From Sepiola atlantica (lineage: Eukaryota > Mollusca > Cephalopoda > Sepiida > Sepiolidae), in contig OY744525.1 in the NCBI GenBank assembly GCA_963556195.1, forward strand, positions 42,094,076 to 42,158,075: a stretch of DNA of 64,000 nucleotides. Reading direction: 5' to 3'. The translations under genes and the position numbers were made by a program. Positions within the stretch are counted from its first letter, which is position 1, and each line of letters begins with the position of its first letter. The notes beneath the pieces were generated by a model, which made no database searches, was not told the origin of the DNA, and saw nothing but the letters and a program-made list of their open reading frames with translations. This document shows positions 31,242 to 42,500 of this stretch, one piece after another.

Positions 31242-31345
31242 GGAGTCACCGTTTATCAAGGCCCAAAGGCCACTCGAGGATAATTGTTAATGAGTATCAG
31301 GTGGATTGTGAGAGACAACCGCGAGGAAGACAAAACCTCTACTGC
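31242..31345 (+). repeat. Dispersed repeat between two SINE copies
   Basis: AGTCACCGTTTATCAAGGCC, AAAGGCCACTCGAGGATAA and TCAGGTGGATTGTGAGAGAC; same family as 7914 and 61065. Confidence 0.6.
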
Positions 31346-31620
31346 ATCAAATTACACTAATACCCTTGGTAAAATCATGAATCCACAGACTAGTCTCAAG
31401 CCTTAGTTGTGTGACTAATTTAGGAGAAGGAAAACTCTGAAATAACACCAGTCTTTCTCTGCTTATCCCGATATTGTTTCCAATCATCCTGAACGAGTCC
31501 TGGCAACTGGACTAAAGTAATGCCGTTTGAGATTGTGCCACCCTTGATTCACTATAGAACCCCCCTCTCCCGTGTAGACAAGTATACATAGGGAATCCAT
31601 TGTTTCTCCAAACTGAAAGG
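31346..31620 (+). mobile_element. tRNA-type SINE body, copy B (headless)
   Basis: Repeats the body of copy A (ACTAATACCCTTGGTAAAAT ... AGGAGAAGGAAAACTCTGAA ... TGTTTCCAATCATCCTGAAC ... GATTGTGCCACCCTTGATTC). It extends into AATCCATTGTTTCTCCAAACTG, matching 17272-17300. Confidence 0.7.
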
Positions 31621-32039
31621 TGGCCAAAAAACATGATACAATTAATCACCTGAAGAAGTAATAGTTTTCTAGTCTGTTCAGTTTCCGCCAGACTAATCGG
31701 ATAGAACAAGTTTCTTTGTTTCTGATTCTTTTCGTTGGACGCCGTGGCTCCAAGCAGAATTCTCCGAGGGGTGAAACACGGGAAAACATGAAAGTCACGA
31801 TTACTTTTGACAGCAGAATGTTGCGTTTCTGCAACATTGCACACGCTACCCTGTCAAGTTTGTCTTCACAAACAGCCGATTCTAGACTTTCAGTTGAAAG
31901 ATATATGATACACCGAACATTTCACTATTGACAAAACAGAATTAAAATCTTTTTTATAAAGATATTTTTTTGATTTTCTTTGTCAACTAACAAGAAGAGT
32001 ATACACTTGCAAATAATTCTATTCAGAGAATTTTATTAG

Positions 32040-32335
32040 TTTAAATTTTATATTATTAAGGTTGAAGACAAGCTTAGATCTGATGACCTCAGAGGAAGAT
32101 TAAATTTAGACAGTACAAGGAGATGTGTGCAGAACAGGAGACTTCAATGTTATGGCCACGTTGAAAGAATGGATGAGAGTTCTTGGGTTAGTAGGGTTAG
32201 TTCACAGGGGGAAAGCCAAGGAAGCGATAAGGATGGACTTGACAGAAAGAAGAATAAATAAAAAGCTGGTCAGAGATAGGTTAGTTTGGAAGTCAATTTC
32301 TAAAAGCCGTCCAATACATGCCAGCATGTAAAACG
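32040..32335 (+). pseudogene. LINE ORF2 C-terminal fragment
   Basis: Encodes a segment reading SDDLRGRLNLDSTRRCVQNR, then RLQCYGHVERMDESSWVSRV. It then runs in a shifted frame through GKAKEAIRMDLTERRI to CACATGCCAGCATGT-like ATACATGCCAGCATG. Same family as the minus-strand fragments at 11462-12720. Confidence 0.7.
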
Positions 32336-32503
32336 GACATGATGATGGTGATTTTACAAATATAAATCGCAAAGTAATGAGTAAACATTGGAACTTATTT
32401 CTGCCAATATATTGTCGGAAAAAATAAACCCTAATGCTTACTAGATAAACATGTCCACTGTATTCGCTGCTTGATGCAAATTCGAGGAGATTATGGTTTA
32501 CAA

Positions 32504-32603
32504 GAATATATATCATAATCACATTAGATCACTGAAATTAAGTGATGTTGAGCCTGGTCAGTACCAGATGGGTGACTATTTGGGAATACCAAGTGCTATA
32601 TGT
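32504..32603 (+). repeat. 5S rRNA-like sequence
   Basis: ATTAGATCACTGAAATTAAG, TGATGTTGAGCCTGGTCAGT, ACCAGATGGGTGAC and TGGGAATACCAAGTGCT follow 5S order; the first ~30 bases are missing. Downstream TCTGAGCAGAATACACATG resembles the sequence after the 5S-like block at 62461, so both may be the same composite repeat. Confidence 0.65.
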
Positions 32604-32750
32604 GAGAGGACGGCGCCACCTCCCTGCAAAAAACTGCAAAAACGAACGTTATTAAGATTATCTCATCTGAGCAGAATACACATGCGACTTGTGAATTTGA
32701 TACAGAAACTTTCTCCTTTGGTGAGAAAAAAAAACATCCATTTATATATA

Positions 32751-33068
32751 CAGAGTGAGTCGGAAGTAATCAAGCAGTCAATGTACATGTATATTTAATA
32801 ATGTATTACCGAAATATCAATTTTTTTAAAATGAAAATAGCTCCAGACGAGGCATAAAGCCACTTGATATAAATAGCTAAAAAAAATGAAATAAAAACTA
32901 GCTAACGAGAAGTGTTAGATGGATAGATTCCGAGCCAGAAAACAGCAATTCTTTCCCCCTTTGTCATAAACATCGCTCATGGAATGTGAGGACTAAAAGA
33001 CAAAATAAGGGAAGCAAGAGTTACAAGGCTGCATAAAGTAACCCCAAGGTCCACTTTCTACTCTGAAC
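32751..33068 (+). mobile_element. Mariner-type MITE, one end missing
   Basis: Begins CAGAGTGAGTCGGAAGTAAT next to TA and follows the complement of 40234-40618 up to GTCCACTTTCTACTCT. The far terminal repeat is absent. Confidence 0.7.
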
Positions 33069-33284
33069 CCGCCCAGGGTGCATGCTTCACCGGGACAATG
33101 ATAATAAGAACATAAACAAAGATATATCGCAAAGCTCTAGGGATTAGATATTTGCACAAATTCAACTTCAATTGACCATTTAGCTCATTATTACAAATGA
33201 TTAAGATGATACCCACAACAGGTGATCCTTCTTTCTGAGGTAGAGGTTCGAATTCTGTAGGAATTTCCTTTTTCTGTTTTCTTA

Positions 33285-33600
33285 TCTTTTTGTTTCTACT
33301 GGGGATGGGGCATCCTACTGGATGCCAAACATTTACCTGCTATTTCATAAACTTCAACCGAAAGATCTTTTTAGGATTCTAACCGTTTCTTTTAAGCACA
33401 ATTGTTTGGATCTCTCTTGCACTTGGTTCATCAGGTATATTCGCCAGGTAGTTTTTGAAAAAGTTTTTTCATGAGTTCGGTTGCTCCTATGATTACTGGA
33501 ATGATGGAGATCTTCCTAAGATTCCAGTCTCTTTTCATGCCGTACATATGACCTTGGTATTTAGTTATCTTCTCTCTCGGCTATTTGTGGGTTTTCTTTG
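33285..33600 (-). pseudogene. LINE ORF2 C-terminal fragment
   Basis: Shares more than 250 bases with 54490-54790 (GGAATGATGGAGATCTTCCT, CACAATTGTTTGGAT and CTTGCACTTGGTTCA). On the minus strand it encodes the tail of a LINE protein (see 54490-55130). Decayed. Confidence 0.6.
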
Positions 33601-34213
33601 TTTATTCCCAGGCCTGCGGACCAAATCAACCGTTTATTTATGTGTATTACTCACACAAATAATGTCAATAAAAAAGAAGCAAAATACGTAATATATGCAT
33701 ACAAATATTACATTTAATCTGTAATTTTAATGGTAAAAATAATAATTAATAATAATTTTAAAAAAAATTTTTTTTTCTTAAATTAGAAAATTTTAGTTTC
33801 AGTTTTGGATTGGCCAATATTTTTCTATTTTTAAATAATAAATATTACATTCATTAAAAATATTAGCAGCAGTTCTGAAAAACCTGACAAATGACAAGTA
33901 GAAACTGGAATCAAAGGGATTAACACCATACAAAACGCGACTGATGAAAACCCTGACCAACCATAGGTAAGTTGATATAGAATAACTATGTGTAAACACA
34001 ATAAGAAATATAAAAAGAACATTATATGAACTGAATCTACCAGGGCAGATAGATAAGAAAAAAAAAACATCATCTGACACTCCTTCCCCCACAAAGAAAA
34101 GGGTGGTGATAGCAGCACAGAAAATGGCCATCAAAGGATAGAAAGACCAAGAAGGAAGAGCACCATCCAGACCTTGGGAGGGCATGGAGATTACTGGGTT
34201 CCTGAGGAGGCTT
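33601..34213. other. No gene recognised
   Basis: AT-rich sequence. 34130-34213 is shared with about 5140-5245. A 128-codon minus-strand frame at 33799-34185 gives a hydrophobic, unrecognised translation that overlaps this repeat and is not called. Confidence 0.45.
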
Positions 34214-35187
34214 TGTCGAATAGAAGTGACAAACTCTCATTCTAACATTTAATAACAACTTTATTGAGTCGTCTTCGTTAGTACGTGAAGGAAGGGAAAG
34301 GAGGTTAGTATGTCCATAAGTAATAAAAGGCAAAAGTAAAGGAAGTCCATAGATATAATTTTCCATGAGTATTGATTTACTCCTCTCCAGGAGTTAGGCA
34401 CAAGGCCAGTTTTTATCTTACTCCCACAAGTAAGATGTGACCCAAGGTCGGGTCGGGAAAGTGGGGTTTAAAAATTGCCTGGGCAGCTCCGTCGGCATTC
34501 CCCGGTAGAGGCGCCTCAAGCAGTAAGCAATAAACTTACTCCTCCTCAAAGAGGGGAGGCGAAGCCTGGGAGGGTGGACCTCCTAGAACTGCACAGGACA
34601 GACCCATAGACCAGCATAAATCAAGCCCCGAAGGCCAAGACAATACCAGTCTATGGGGTGCAGTATCCATCGGAACAGATACTACACTTTGATCTTAGCC
34701 AAAAGGCCAAGAACAATTTTCCATGAGTAGGGAAGAGAGAATAGTTCATAATATGGAATGTTTGTAAACCAGCAACGGTGTCAGGACGCGTCCATGTGTG
34801 TATGTAAGTATGTGTGTGTGTGTTATATTAATTCTACATGTATGAGGCAGTAAGCCATTTTGGATCCTCATCTTCTTATTGAAGCTGAACCCAGGGCCAA
34901 AGGTCCAGGAAGATGTCTATTGTGTTCCCAGAGAGGAATCTGGGGGGCTGGTCCGAGCCACGTGTGTGTGGTTGGCAATGCCAAAGAAGGAAAGAGAGAG
35001 AGAGAGGCGTATTGTACTCAAGTGTTTATATAGTTATGCTATCCCATGAAGATTCACCTAAGAGAAGGCCACTGATTGGTCAGCAAAAGAAGAAGGAAGA
35101 TTGCCTGGACCAACCAGCGGGCAACTAAGTAGTAATGGTATTTAAACAATATGGCGGCTGTGTACCGCCTTGTAGCGGATCGCTACA
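34214..35187 (-). repeat. 3' LTR of a Ty1/copia relic, with nested SINE
   Basis: The + strand begins TGTCGAATAG and ends CGCTACA. Without the nested U2-headed SINE and its 15-bp duplication it is about 616 bp. It matches the solo LTR at 59058-59632 (TCTCATTCTAAC, CAACTTTATTG and GTTCATAATAT). It lies immediately downstream, on the minus strand, of the copia RNase H end, as a 3' LTR should. Confidence 0.7.
34372..34714 (-). mobile_element. U2-headed SINE, copy 6 (full, perfect 15-bp target duplication)
   Basis: The minus strand starts GTTCTTGGCCTTTTGGCTAA, then GATCAAAGTGTAGTATCTG, and ends GAGTAAATCAA. It is flanked by AATTTTCCATGAGTA at 34357-34371 and 34715-34729 (perfect). The uninterrupted site is visible in the paralogous LTR at about 59165-59180 (GTCCATGAGT). 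This is the best-preserved copy for defining the element's ends: 343 bp. Confidence 0.92.
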
Positions 35188-36515
35188 GCTTATTTTTATG
35201 CAAATTTGCCAGTTGCTTGGAATTTCAGAAGAAACTTCCATCTTTGTCAGAAAATCTGAAACATGTTCTCACTCCATGATCCATTCAGTTTGAATCTCCT
35301 TCACCACTATTTCCTTCACTCTAGCCATATCAACTCTCAGACGCCAGTCACTCACAAGATTTGATGACTACCAGACGCATTGTCCGTTTTACAAAGGACT
35401 TCAAGCAATCTAAGTAGTCTGAATATCTCTTGAATCATGACAGCTATCAATATGCCACAATTAGCTACTTCACTAAGCTCTAAAATTTCTGAAGCTAATG
35501 AACTTCGTTTTCTACACGGTCAAGATTTTTTGATGACGAGCATATAAGAGCCATACTGTTCATCTTGCCACAAGCAAAAATGATAAAATTACCCTGTGAC
35601 GATCCATCTTCTAAACTATTAGCAAACAATATTCAGATCTAAAGGTTTCCCAAGCTGGGGGAAAGATATGGAACCTCTCCTTGATTTTAACTTTATTAAC
35701 TTGTTTGCCTCAAAGAGTAACTTCAGTTTTAGAGATTTTTCAATATTACTCATTCTAGACACATCAAACGATACATCAGGTCGAGTCTGAGTGGATCCCC
35801 ATATCATTTGACCTGTCAATCTTTTTAGATTTGTCTTCTCTTTACTCAACTCCTGTTTTCTTAAGGACCTTCCTTTCTTTTATGTCTATTGGGGATATAG
35901 ATGAAGCATATAGATTTTTATCTATAATAATCCCATCTTTTGTTTGTTTAACATCCAATCTCCAAAATCTGAATATTCTTTTTTCATGCTTTCCAATTTT
36001 GAGATCACATTTTTCTGAGATGGATCATTTCCACAGAATATGAAATCATCTACATGCATTGCCAGAATACGTATTAAGTTACCAGTTGCATCATGCCAAA
36101 GAAACAGTGCATTGTCATATGCACTCACTATTCCTTTGAGGTAAGTTAACTCATCATTAATTTGCTTGTACTATGAACAAGCTGCATAATTTAATCCACA
36201 AATGCATCTTTTCAGCTTCCACACCTGTGATTCTGGACACACAGCAGATGGTGGTCTAAGAAATACCTCTCTACTTCTCTCTCTCGCATACTACCTTACA
36301 AAAATGCTGAGGTAAAATCAAGTCTATCATAACAGAAGCAGTTCAAATTATGAGATGCATAGCCTTCAGTTAGTTGGAGAATCTGTTTTTAGGTTGTTTG
36401 GTTGTTTTGTTTTACGGCACATCAACCCTTTTCGAGTCATTTAATGCCAAATCCGGTCATTTTAGTAAAATAAGAGTATGGAAATATAAAAAAACAAAAA
36501 AACAAAACAATGATG

Positions 36516-36566
<51 letters not shown>

Positions 36567-37203
36567 TTAAGAAGAAGAAGAAAAAGAAGAAGAAGAGGAA
36601 GAGGAAGAGGAAGAGGTTGTTTTTTTTACGGATTTTTTTCGAATTATTAAATGCTGAATCCAGCCATTTTGGTAAAAAGTTTTTATGCTTCAAGTTCTTT
36701 ATATTTTCAAATATTTATTTATGGTGTTTGGTTTGGCTGTTTTGTAGAGTAAAATTATTGTTTTTATTTTTGGCTTTGCAGAACATGATTGAGTTTTGCA
36801 AACGGAAAGGAAAAAAAATAATAACATTAATGTTTGGTGCATTTTAGGTCAAAAAGCCAGTATTTTCAGACGGCTGATCTGGTAGCACCAGTCTGTTTTT
36901 AGGTTATACGAATCTTCTTCACAACCACGGTCAACAAGATGATCCTTCATTACCTTTCCGTCATTCAGAAATTATTCCGTTATCACCCATCTTGTTGAAA
37001 TCCATGCGAGGCACACATTCATATAATTCATGAATTTCTATATTTTCCAATTCTCTTTTCTTTGCATCATCACCAAGCTAACAAAACTTCTGAACAACCT
37101 CAATAGCCTCGTCGTATGAATATACTTTCTCCACATCTGACTTCTCATGCGTCTCCATTGTGTTACAATTCTTGCACACGAACTGGTTATCATCTCTCAA
37201 TCT
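35188..37203 (-). pseudogene. Ty1/copia pol relic
   Basis: The minus strand, in pieces, encodes RELENIEIHELYECVPRMDF, VMKDHLVDRGCEED (copia RT N-terminal pattern), REVERYFLRPPSAVCPE, VWKLKRCICGLNYAACS (usual WKLkKalYGLKQA), LFLWHDATGNLIRILAMHVD with DFIFCGND (YVDD-box equivalent, here H-V-D-D), LTGQMIWGSTQTRPDVSFDV and, for RNase H, LRVDMARVKEIVVKEIQTEW with SDFLTKMEVSSE. Multiple stops and frameshifts; gag and integrase are not seen. A SINE interrupts it at 36396-36891. Confidence 0.8.
36396..36891 (-). mobile_element. SINE (127-bp-module family) inserted in copia pol
   Basis: Minus strand: CTGGTGCTACCAGATCAGCC head, GCAAAACTCAATCATGTTCTG, a diverged tail module, an expanded (ATT/AAG)n tract, a second tail module, and the end GCCGTAAAACAAAACAACCA. 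TCTGTTTTTAGGTT at 36382-36395 and 36892-36905 is a perfect 14-bp target duplication. Removing it joins the copia codons on either side. Confidence 0.88.
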
Positions 37204-37211
37204 ACCTGTAA

Positions 37212-37828
37212 TTGGTCCCCCGATTTATAAAATCGGGGGACTTATGTTTTGAGGCATGTCCGTCCGTCCGTCCGTCCGGATTTTTCTCCACAACCATCCG
37301 TTAAATTTCTCTGAAATTTTGCATGAAGTTGTAACTTTGGTCAGGTTATAGAGTGACATTCTCCGATTTTTGAAAAAAAATCTGGTTAGCCCCCCAGGGG
37401 GTCAAAAGGCCCCGAAATGGCAAAAAATGACATTTTTTGCCCAATAACTTTTCATCCATCCATTCAATTTCTCTGAAACTTGGCCAAAATGTGGAAGCAA
37501 TTGTTTCTAATGGAAAATAAGTATCGCTGACCGTGGAAAAAATCTGGTTTGCGCCTCAGGGGGTCAAAAGCCCCCAAAATGGCAAAGAATGACCCTTTTC
37601 TCCCATAACGTTTGATCCATCACTTCAATTTTTCTGAAACTTGACCAAAATGTAGAGGCAATTATTCTGGATATAAAATGAGCAGCCTTGACCTCAAAAA
37701 AATTCTGATTCGCGCCCCCAGGGCGTCAAAGGGGGTAAGAAATGCCCCAAATTGCCCAAATGTATTGCATTTTACACTCGCCACATCGAGTCACATACAG
37801 AAGGGGGACCATGCGCGCGCGGCTTGTT
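37212..37828 (+). repeat. 600-bp three-module repeat, copy 3
   Basis: TTGGTCCCCCGATTTATAAA start with a terminal hairpin, the (CCGT)n stretch at 37260-37277, three internal modules, and GCGCGCGGCTTGTT end. Same strand as the other two copies. Confidence 0.8.
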
Positions 37829-38515
37829 AGAAATTGTTTTTTGTGGATTAAGAAAAATCGTTCTTAGTGACAAATTTGCTCACAGTCAGGTCGAAATCTC
37901 TTCGCTAGGGATCAGAGATCCCCGACATTTTGTTGTAGTGTTATTCTGTATGCATATATGGAAAACTAAAATTGTATTAGGTTGTCATATTGTTTTTGAA
38001 CAACAGTGTAGTCAAAGAAAAGAAAATATATTTATATGGTGTTATAATGACAAGAGGTTTTTTTTGTCGCAAATGGTAGTAAACAACATTGTTCATATTG
38101 ATAGTTTTACCGAGAAGGTAGACCAAGCGGGATTCGGTGTAATTTTGCCTGCAGACACAATGTTAGAACAGCCCAGAATAAAACCTGATAAATGAAGACT
38201 CGCAGAGGGAATATGAGAAATACTTTCGATGTTGTGAGGGGGGGGGGAGGGAGCAATCGCTTCAGGCCATGTAAAAAGCAAAGACACAAGTTCATTCATG
38301 TAATGATACCAACATTATTTTGGGAAACGATGAAAAAGCAAAAAATAAACGTAGACCAAAATAAAAATAGAAATTATAGAGAATTGTCAGGAACAATTGT
38401 CGATTCTTCAAAAATGTTTTTTTTTTTGTAGTTTCCACTTTAGTTCCAGATGGCATCGAATCACAGATTCATTCCAAACAAAATCTTAAAAACAAAAGTG
38501 TATTAGGATGTATCA
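37829..38515. other. No gene recognised
   Basis: Mixed sequence with a G-run at 38238-38250. Two short minus-strand frames over it share no family signature. Confidence 0.5.
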
Positions 38516-38519
38516 AATG

Positions 38520-38520
<1 letters not shown>

Positions 38521-38559
<39 letters not shown>
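38521..38559. repeat. (TA)n microsatellite
   Basis: Pure TA run. Confidence 0.95.
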
Positions 38560-38561
<2 letters not shown>

Positions 38562-38775
38562 AAGTTGTTGAAAGAAACAGCCATTACATAACAACTGCGT
38601 TTCTTCATAAACTTTTCCAGGAATCTAAAAATAATTTCTCAATTTGTGAGACAAAGAATCAAGGAAACATCCAAGATGCATTCTGTATTGATTTTAGTTA
38701 TTATTCAAGCTTTCTATATCATCATATCATACTAGCAGACGATCCGTGACCTGAAGGGTCACAGATCATCTAGAT

Positions 38776-39091
38776 CAGAGGTTCCCAACCTGGGAGTGCG
38801 AGACAATACTCCAGGGGGCGCGAGAAAAGTTTAGACAAAATAGGATACTGGCTATATGTTACTCTTTTTGTGTTTTTTTTTGTTGTTTTCTTTTGCAATG
38901 CCCAAATTCTTGCTTTTATTTTAGTGTTACGTATTGTTATTAAGTGGCCATTAAATTCATAAAATAATAATAAATATTAGTCGGAATTCGCACAACTCAC
39001 CCTTGAACACAGTATAAAATTTAGGGGGTGCAAGGTTTGAGTGAAATTTCTTGAGGGGTACAAACCCCCCAAAAAAGGTTTGGAACCACTG
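38776..39091. mobile_element. hAT-type MITE
   Basis: Ends CAGAGGTTCCCAACCTGG and, from the right, CAGTGGTTCCAAACC, the classic CAGTGGTTCCCAACC hAT terminus. Flanked by ATCTAGAT (38768-38775) and ATCAAGAT (39092-39099), an 8-bp duplication with one mismatch. 316 bp, no coding. Confidence 0.88.
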
Positions 39092-39099
39092 ATCAAGAT

Positions 39100-39285
39100 A
39101 AAGCCCGCTCTATCTGATTTTATGCATGACGTCATCATTTTGTGATATCATCCATTATGCCTGGTTATCCTTCATTTGTTTTGATTGATGATGTCATTCT
39201 TTAATGATTCCATAATTTTGATGACGTCATCCAGTGTGCATTGGGACAAACAAGCAAGATCCACAGTGTATCAGTAGTAGTAGTA

Positions 39286-39317
<32 letters not shown>

Positions 39318-40140
39318 ACATATCACTGAATATGTTCTGCGCCTGACATATAGATGTCTTTACTAATAAAAAATCCATATGATTTTTATAAAGTACCAAC
39401 ATTCAAGTGGCACGTGTCAAAATTTGAGCCCAATCGGATTATCAGTTTACAAATTACAGTTATTTTCAATAGAACAATCTGAATTTCGTTTGTTGATAAG
39501 GTATTGCTTTCTGATAGGAAAATACTGTTCAAGCAAACCAATTGTTTGATAAGTGTTATTCGAACTCTGCTCCATTGAAGACTACGGTTCAGAGGTGGCA
39601 TGCTGACTTTAAATGCAGTCGTACAGACACAAATGAAGCTGAATGCTCAGAGCGACCAAATGTGGCAGTTATCTTGGAAAACATTTAAAAAATTCCACAA
39701 ATCGAACACTTTGTGTGTGCAAGTCTGTTGTCTTAATTAAGCTGTATTCAAATCGTGAGAAGCTTTGTTTGTTTTTTAATTCGATTTAGAAAGTTAATTT
39801 AGCAAAAGAAAAAAGGCAAATGTGTTCAAAATATTGTAAACAAAACATCAACACAGTGATTCATGTGATCTTATACAATGCACTATTTTCCGGTGAATGC
39901 AGGAAATAGTGTTTTCTCGAATGATCTAACCAGTGTGAAGAGGGAGGACTTGGCAGATAGGGAGTGAATAGTCTGCCTTTCCTTAAATTATGCCAAAAAC
40001 CAATGAAATAATGAGCAGGATAAAATATTAAAATTTAAGAAAGCGACCAAAAGTAAATTTTTTCTTTATAAAAACACGAACCAATATATGCCCTATCTGA
40101 CTAACTAATAAGCATTATATATCTAGCTTTTATTAATGGT
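39100..40140. other. No gene recognised
   Basis: A (TA)n at 39283-39317; TGATGACGTCAT-like motifs recur near 39125-39235. No coding sequence identified. Confidence 0.5.
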
Positions 40141-40208
40141 GTGTGTGTGTAGGTGTGTGTGTGTAGGTGTGTGTGTGTAGGTGTGTGTGTGTAGGTGTGT
40201 GTGGAGGT
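40141..40208. repeat. 14-bp GT minisatellite
   Basis: Four to five copies of AGGTGTGTGTGTGT. Confidence 0.9.
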
Positions 40209-40233
40209 GGAGTACTAACTACATGTTAGAATA

Positions 40234-40618
40234 CAGGGGAAGTCCGAAGTAACTGGCCATTCTTAATTCTAATAATAATTCTAATAATGAGAGTAGAAAG
40301 TGGACCTTGGTTTTACTTTCGACAGCCTCGTAACTCTCGCTTCCCTTATTTTGTCCTTTAGTCCTCACATTCCATGAGCGATGTTTCTGAGAAAGGGGGA
40401 AGAATTGCTGTTTTCTGGGTCGGAATCTATCCATCTAACACTTATTGTTAGCTAGTTTTTGTTACCTTCAAGTAGTATTTTTTTTAGTTCCTTATATCAA
40501 ATGGCTTCATGCCTTGTCTAGAGCGATTTTCATAAAAAAAGAAAATGACTGATATTTCGGTAATACATTATTAAATATACATGTACATTGACCGTTTGGT
40601 TACTTCTGATTCACTCTG
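40234..40618 (-). mobile_element. Mariner-type MITE, complete copy
   Basis: Ends CAGGGGAAGTCCGAAGTAAC and, from the right, CAGAGTGAATCAGAAGTAAC, each next to TA (40232-40233 and 40619-40620). 385 bp, no transposase. Related copies are at 7215-7495 and 32751-33068. Confidence 0.8.
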
Positions 40619-41037
40619 TATATATAACATGATGTTTTTTCTCCTCACCAAAGTAAACAAGAACCCTTTGTGCTTACATGCTATCCAGAAGGTTAAAAGA
40701 TCAAAGGAAGGAATCACTTCGGCATGATGCATGGTTTGCTGTAGACAGTTTCAACAGAAGAGGAAATGCCTGATATCTCATGCTGAGAACATCAAGATTA
40801 ACTAAGCGGCTAATAACATTACAAACGATTACAAAGAACATATTTTTTTATTGAGAACTCTTTTGGAGATGACACCTCACCTTACGAAAAACATGTTAAT
40901 CAATTTAGGCAGACGAAATAATAAACGTAATGATTGTAGAGATCATGTCACTGTATTAAAAGGTAAAGTTGCATATTCCTTGCAGTGATACATCTCTCAA
41001 GGTGAGATGTAGAGATAATTTTCGAGGTGTAATTGAA
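40619..41037. other. No gene recognised
   Basis: Nothing identified. Confidence 0.5.
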
Positions 41038-41190
41038 GGGGGATAGCGTAATGGTCACCATCAAATCAGACATGCCCAGTTCAAATCTTATCAGATCTAT
41101 TGTGGTCATTTATGCACTAATACCATCAAGAAGAGTATGATACTTCAACCCCCCCCCACTATGGATAAAATAGCAACTTGTATTCAATTG
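41038..41190 (+). mobile_element. tRNA-type SINE fragment
   Basis: GGATAGCGTAATGGTCACCA (A-box-like), GCCCAGTTCAAATCTTATC (B-box-like), then CACTAATACCATCAAGA and CACTATGGATAAAATAG, as in the SINE at 30885. Confidence 0.6.
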
Positions 41191-41278
41191 TATAAAATGG
41201 ATTATTTAATCCGGGATGTAATTGTGTAGTGATATGGTGTGGGATGTGTTAGATTATGCATAAAGAGGAAATTATGTG

Positions 41279-41385
41279 AAGTAAGAATAGGAAATTTCCA
41301 CTAGAATTTACATTAAGTAAGAATAGGAAATTTCCACTAGAATTTACATTAAGTAAGAATAGGAAATTTCCACTAGAAGTTAAGG
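41279..41385. repeat. 36-bp tandem repeat x 3
   Basis: Three near-identical units of AAGTAAGAATAGGAAATTTC then CACTAGAATTTACATT, starts spaced exactly 36 bases. Confidence 0.92.
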
Positions 41386-41734
41386 CTAGAAATTAAGTTA
41401 ACATGTTCAAAATAAAATGGTGTTACGAACACGAACTCGAGAGTGATACATGACAAAAAAGCAGAGCATATGTTTCATTCTTTATTCTTATCTGTCGACC
41501 AAGATAGACGTGTCTTTTGAAGGCCTACTCCACCCCACGATGGGAATATAAAATATTACTGTATATTTGTAAAGATGGTAAGAGCAATTTTGCAGAAGAA
41601 TAAATCTTAAAAATTAGAAAAATGTTAAAACGCAGATTGTGTACTGTTGTTATTTGCAACAAAAAGAAAGAGATCAACTCTACTATGGCTACCTCGTATC
41701 ATGCCTCTTCTGTGTGGCTAGACAAGCGCATATT

Positions 41735-41812
41735 TTAAGCTGAGATTGAAACCTGGCTGTTTGAACAACAGACAGGCGTCTGATCCATTGCACTATCAGC
41801 ACAAGCTTACTA
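41735..41812 (-). mobile_element. tRNA-like SINE head
   Basis: The minus strand reads GATAGTGCAATGGATCAGAC, then CAGGTTTCAATCTCAGCTT, at A-box/B-box spacing. The body is not clear. Confidence 0.45.
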
Positions 41813-41999
41813 CAGTGAGTGAAATCTAAAATGCTGATATAAAATACTTTTAGTAGCCAAAAGTACTCTATTTATTACGAGGTATGCATTATCGCTAATG
41901 GCCACTGGCGATCTCACTTACCAGAGTTCTCAACCCACGGAAGTGTGAGGGAGGTATATGTAGTATCAAATGTGTCGAAAATAACTACGGTTCTTCTTA

Positions 42000-42440
42000 G
42001 AATTCTTTACAGAATACAAATATTTATGTTTCGGAATTTTTGAGAAGAGGATTTTACATTATTTGGATTATTCAGACTACTGCTCTCATCTTGGATGTTG
42101 GATGTCCGCAAGGACCTGTGATGTAACTGATATAAGTGTTAAGTAATGATTCGTTCTAAGTGAGCGTATTCAGGATGTTGAAGGTTCAATCTTCATTGCG
42201 GGCGATACTAAGAATACAATTACAAATTACTTAAGACTTCTACACAATCATGGCTGATAGAACAGAAGCAAGCTACCCCCGTGGATAAAACAAAAGCTTC
42301 AGTTTGTATATTCCATATAGATACCCGAGTTCGACAAGATGCACCTGAAGAAAGTCGGAGATTACATCGGCCGAAACGTTGAGAATAACATTCAAGATGA
42401 GAACAGTAGTCCGAATAATTCAAATAAAAATATTTCTTTA
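42000..42440 (+). mobile_element. Penelope-like element end, copy A
   Basis: The 3' region CCTGAAGAAAGTCGGAGATT, then CGGCCGAAACGTTGAGAATA and GAGAACAGTAGTCCGAATAA, is shared with the GIY-YIG-bearing relic at 47080-47740. An inverted partial copy of the terminal block lies at 42059-42098. AGGTTCAATCTTCATTGCGG at 42180-42200 is a tRNA-like segment also found in the 47 kb copy. Confidence 0.6.
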
Positions 42441-42500
42441 GATAGTTTGTTTTACGGCATATCAACCATCTAAGGGTTATTTAATGCTGAATAGTATTGA
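42441..42500 (-). repeat. SINE tail module (127-bp family)
   Basis: TTACGGCATATCAACC, then AGGGTTATTTAATGCTGAAT, the complement of the tail of the SINE at 11976. Further single tails lie at about 43730-43770 (minus) and 43946-43985 (plus). Confidence 0.6.

Noticed and set aside
33799..34185. 128-codon hydrophobic minus-strand frame
   Set aside because: No family resemblance, AT-rich composition, and its start overlaps a dispersed repeat shared with about 5140-5245.
34372..34714. Possible functional U2 snRNA gene
   Set aside because: Only about the first 40 bases match U2; the Sm site and stem-loops IIb-IV are not in place, and target duplications show retroposition.
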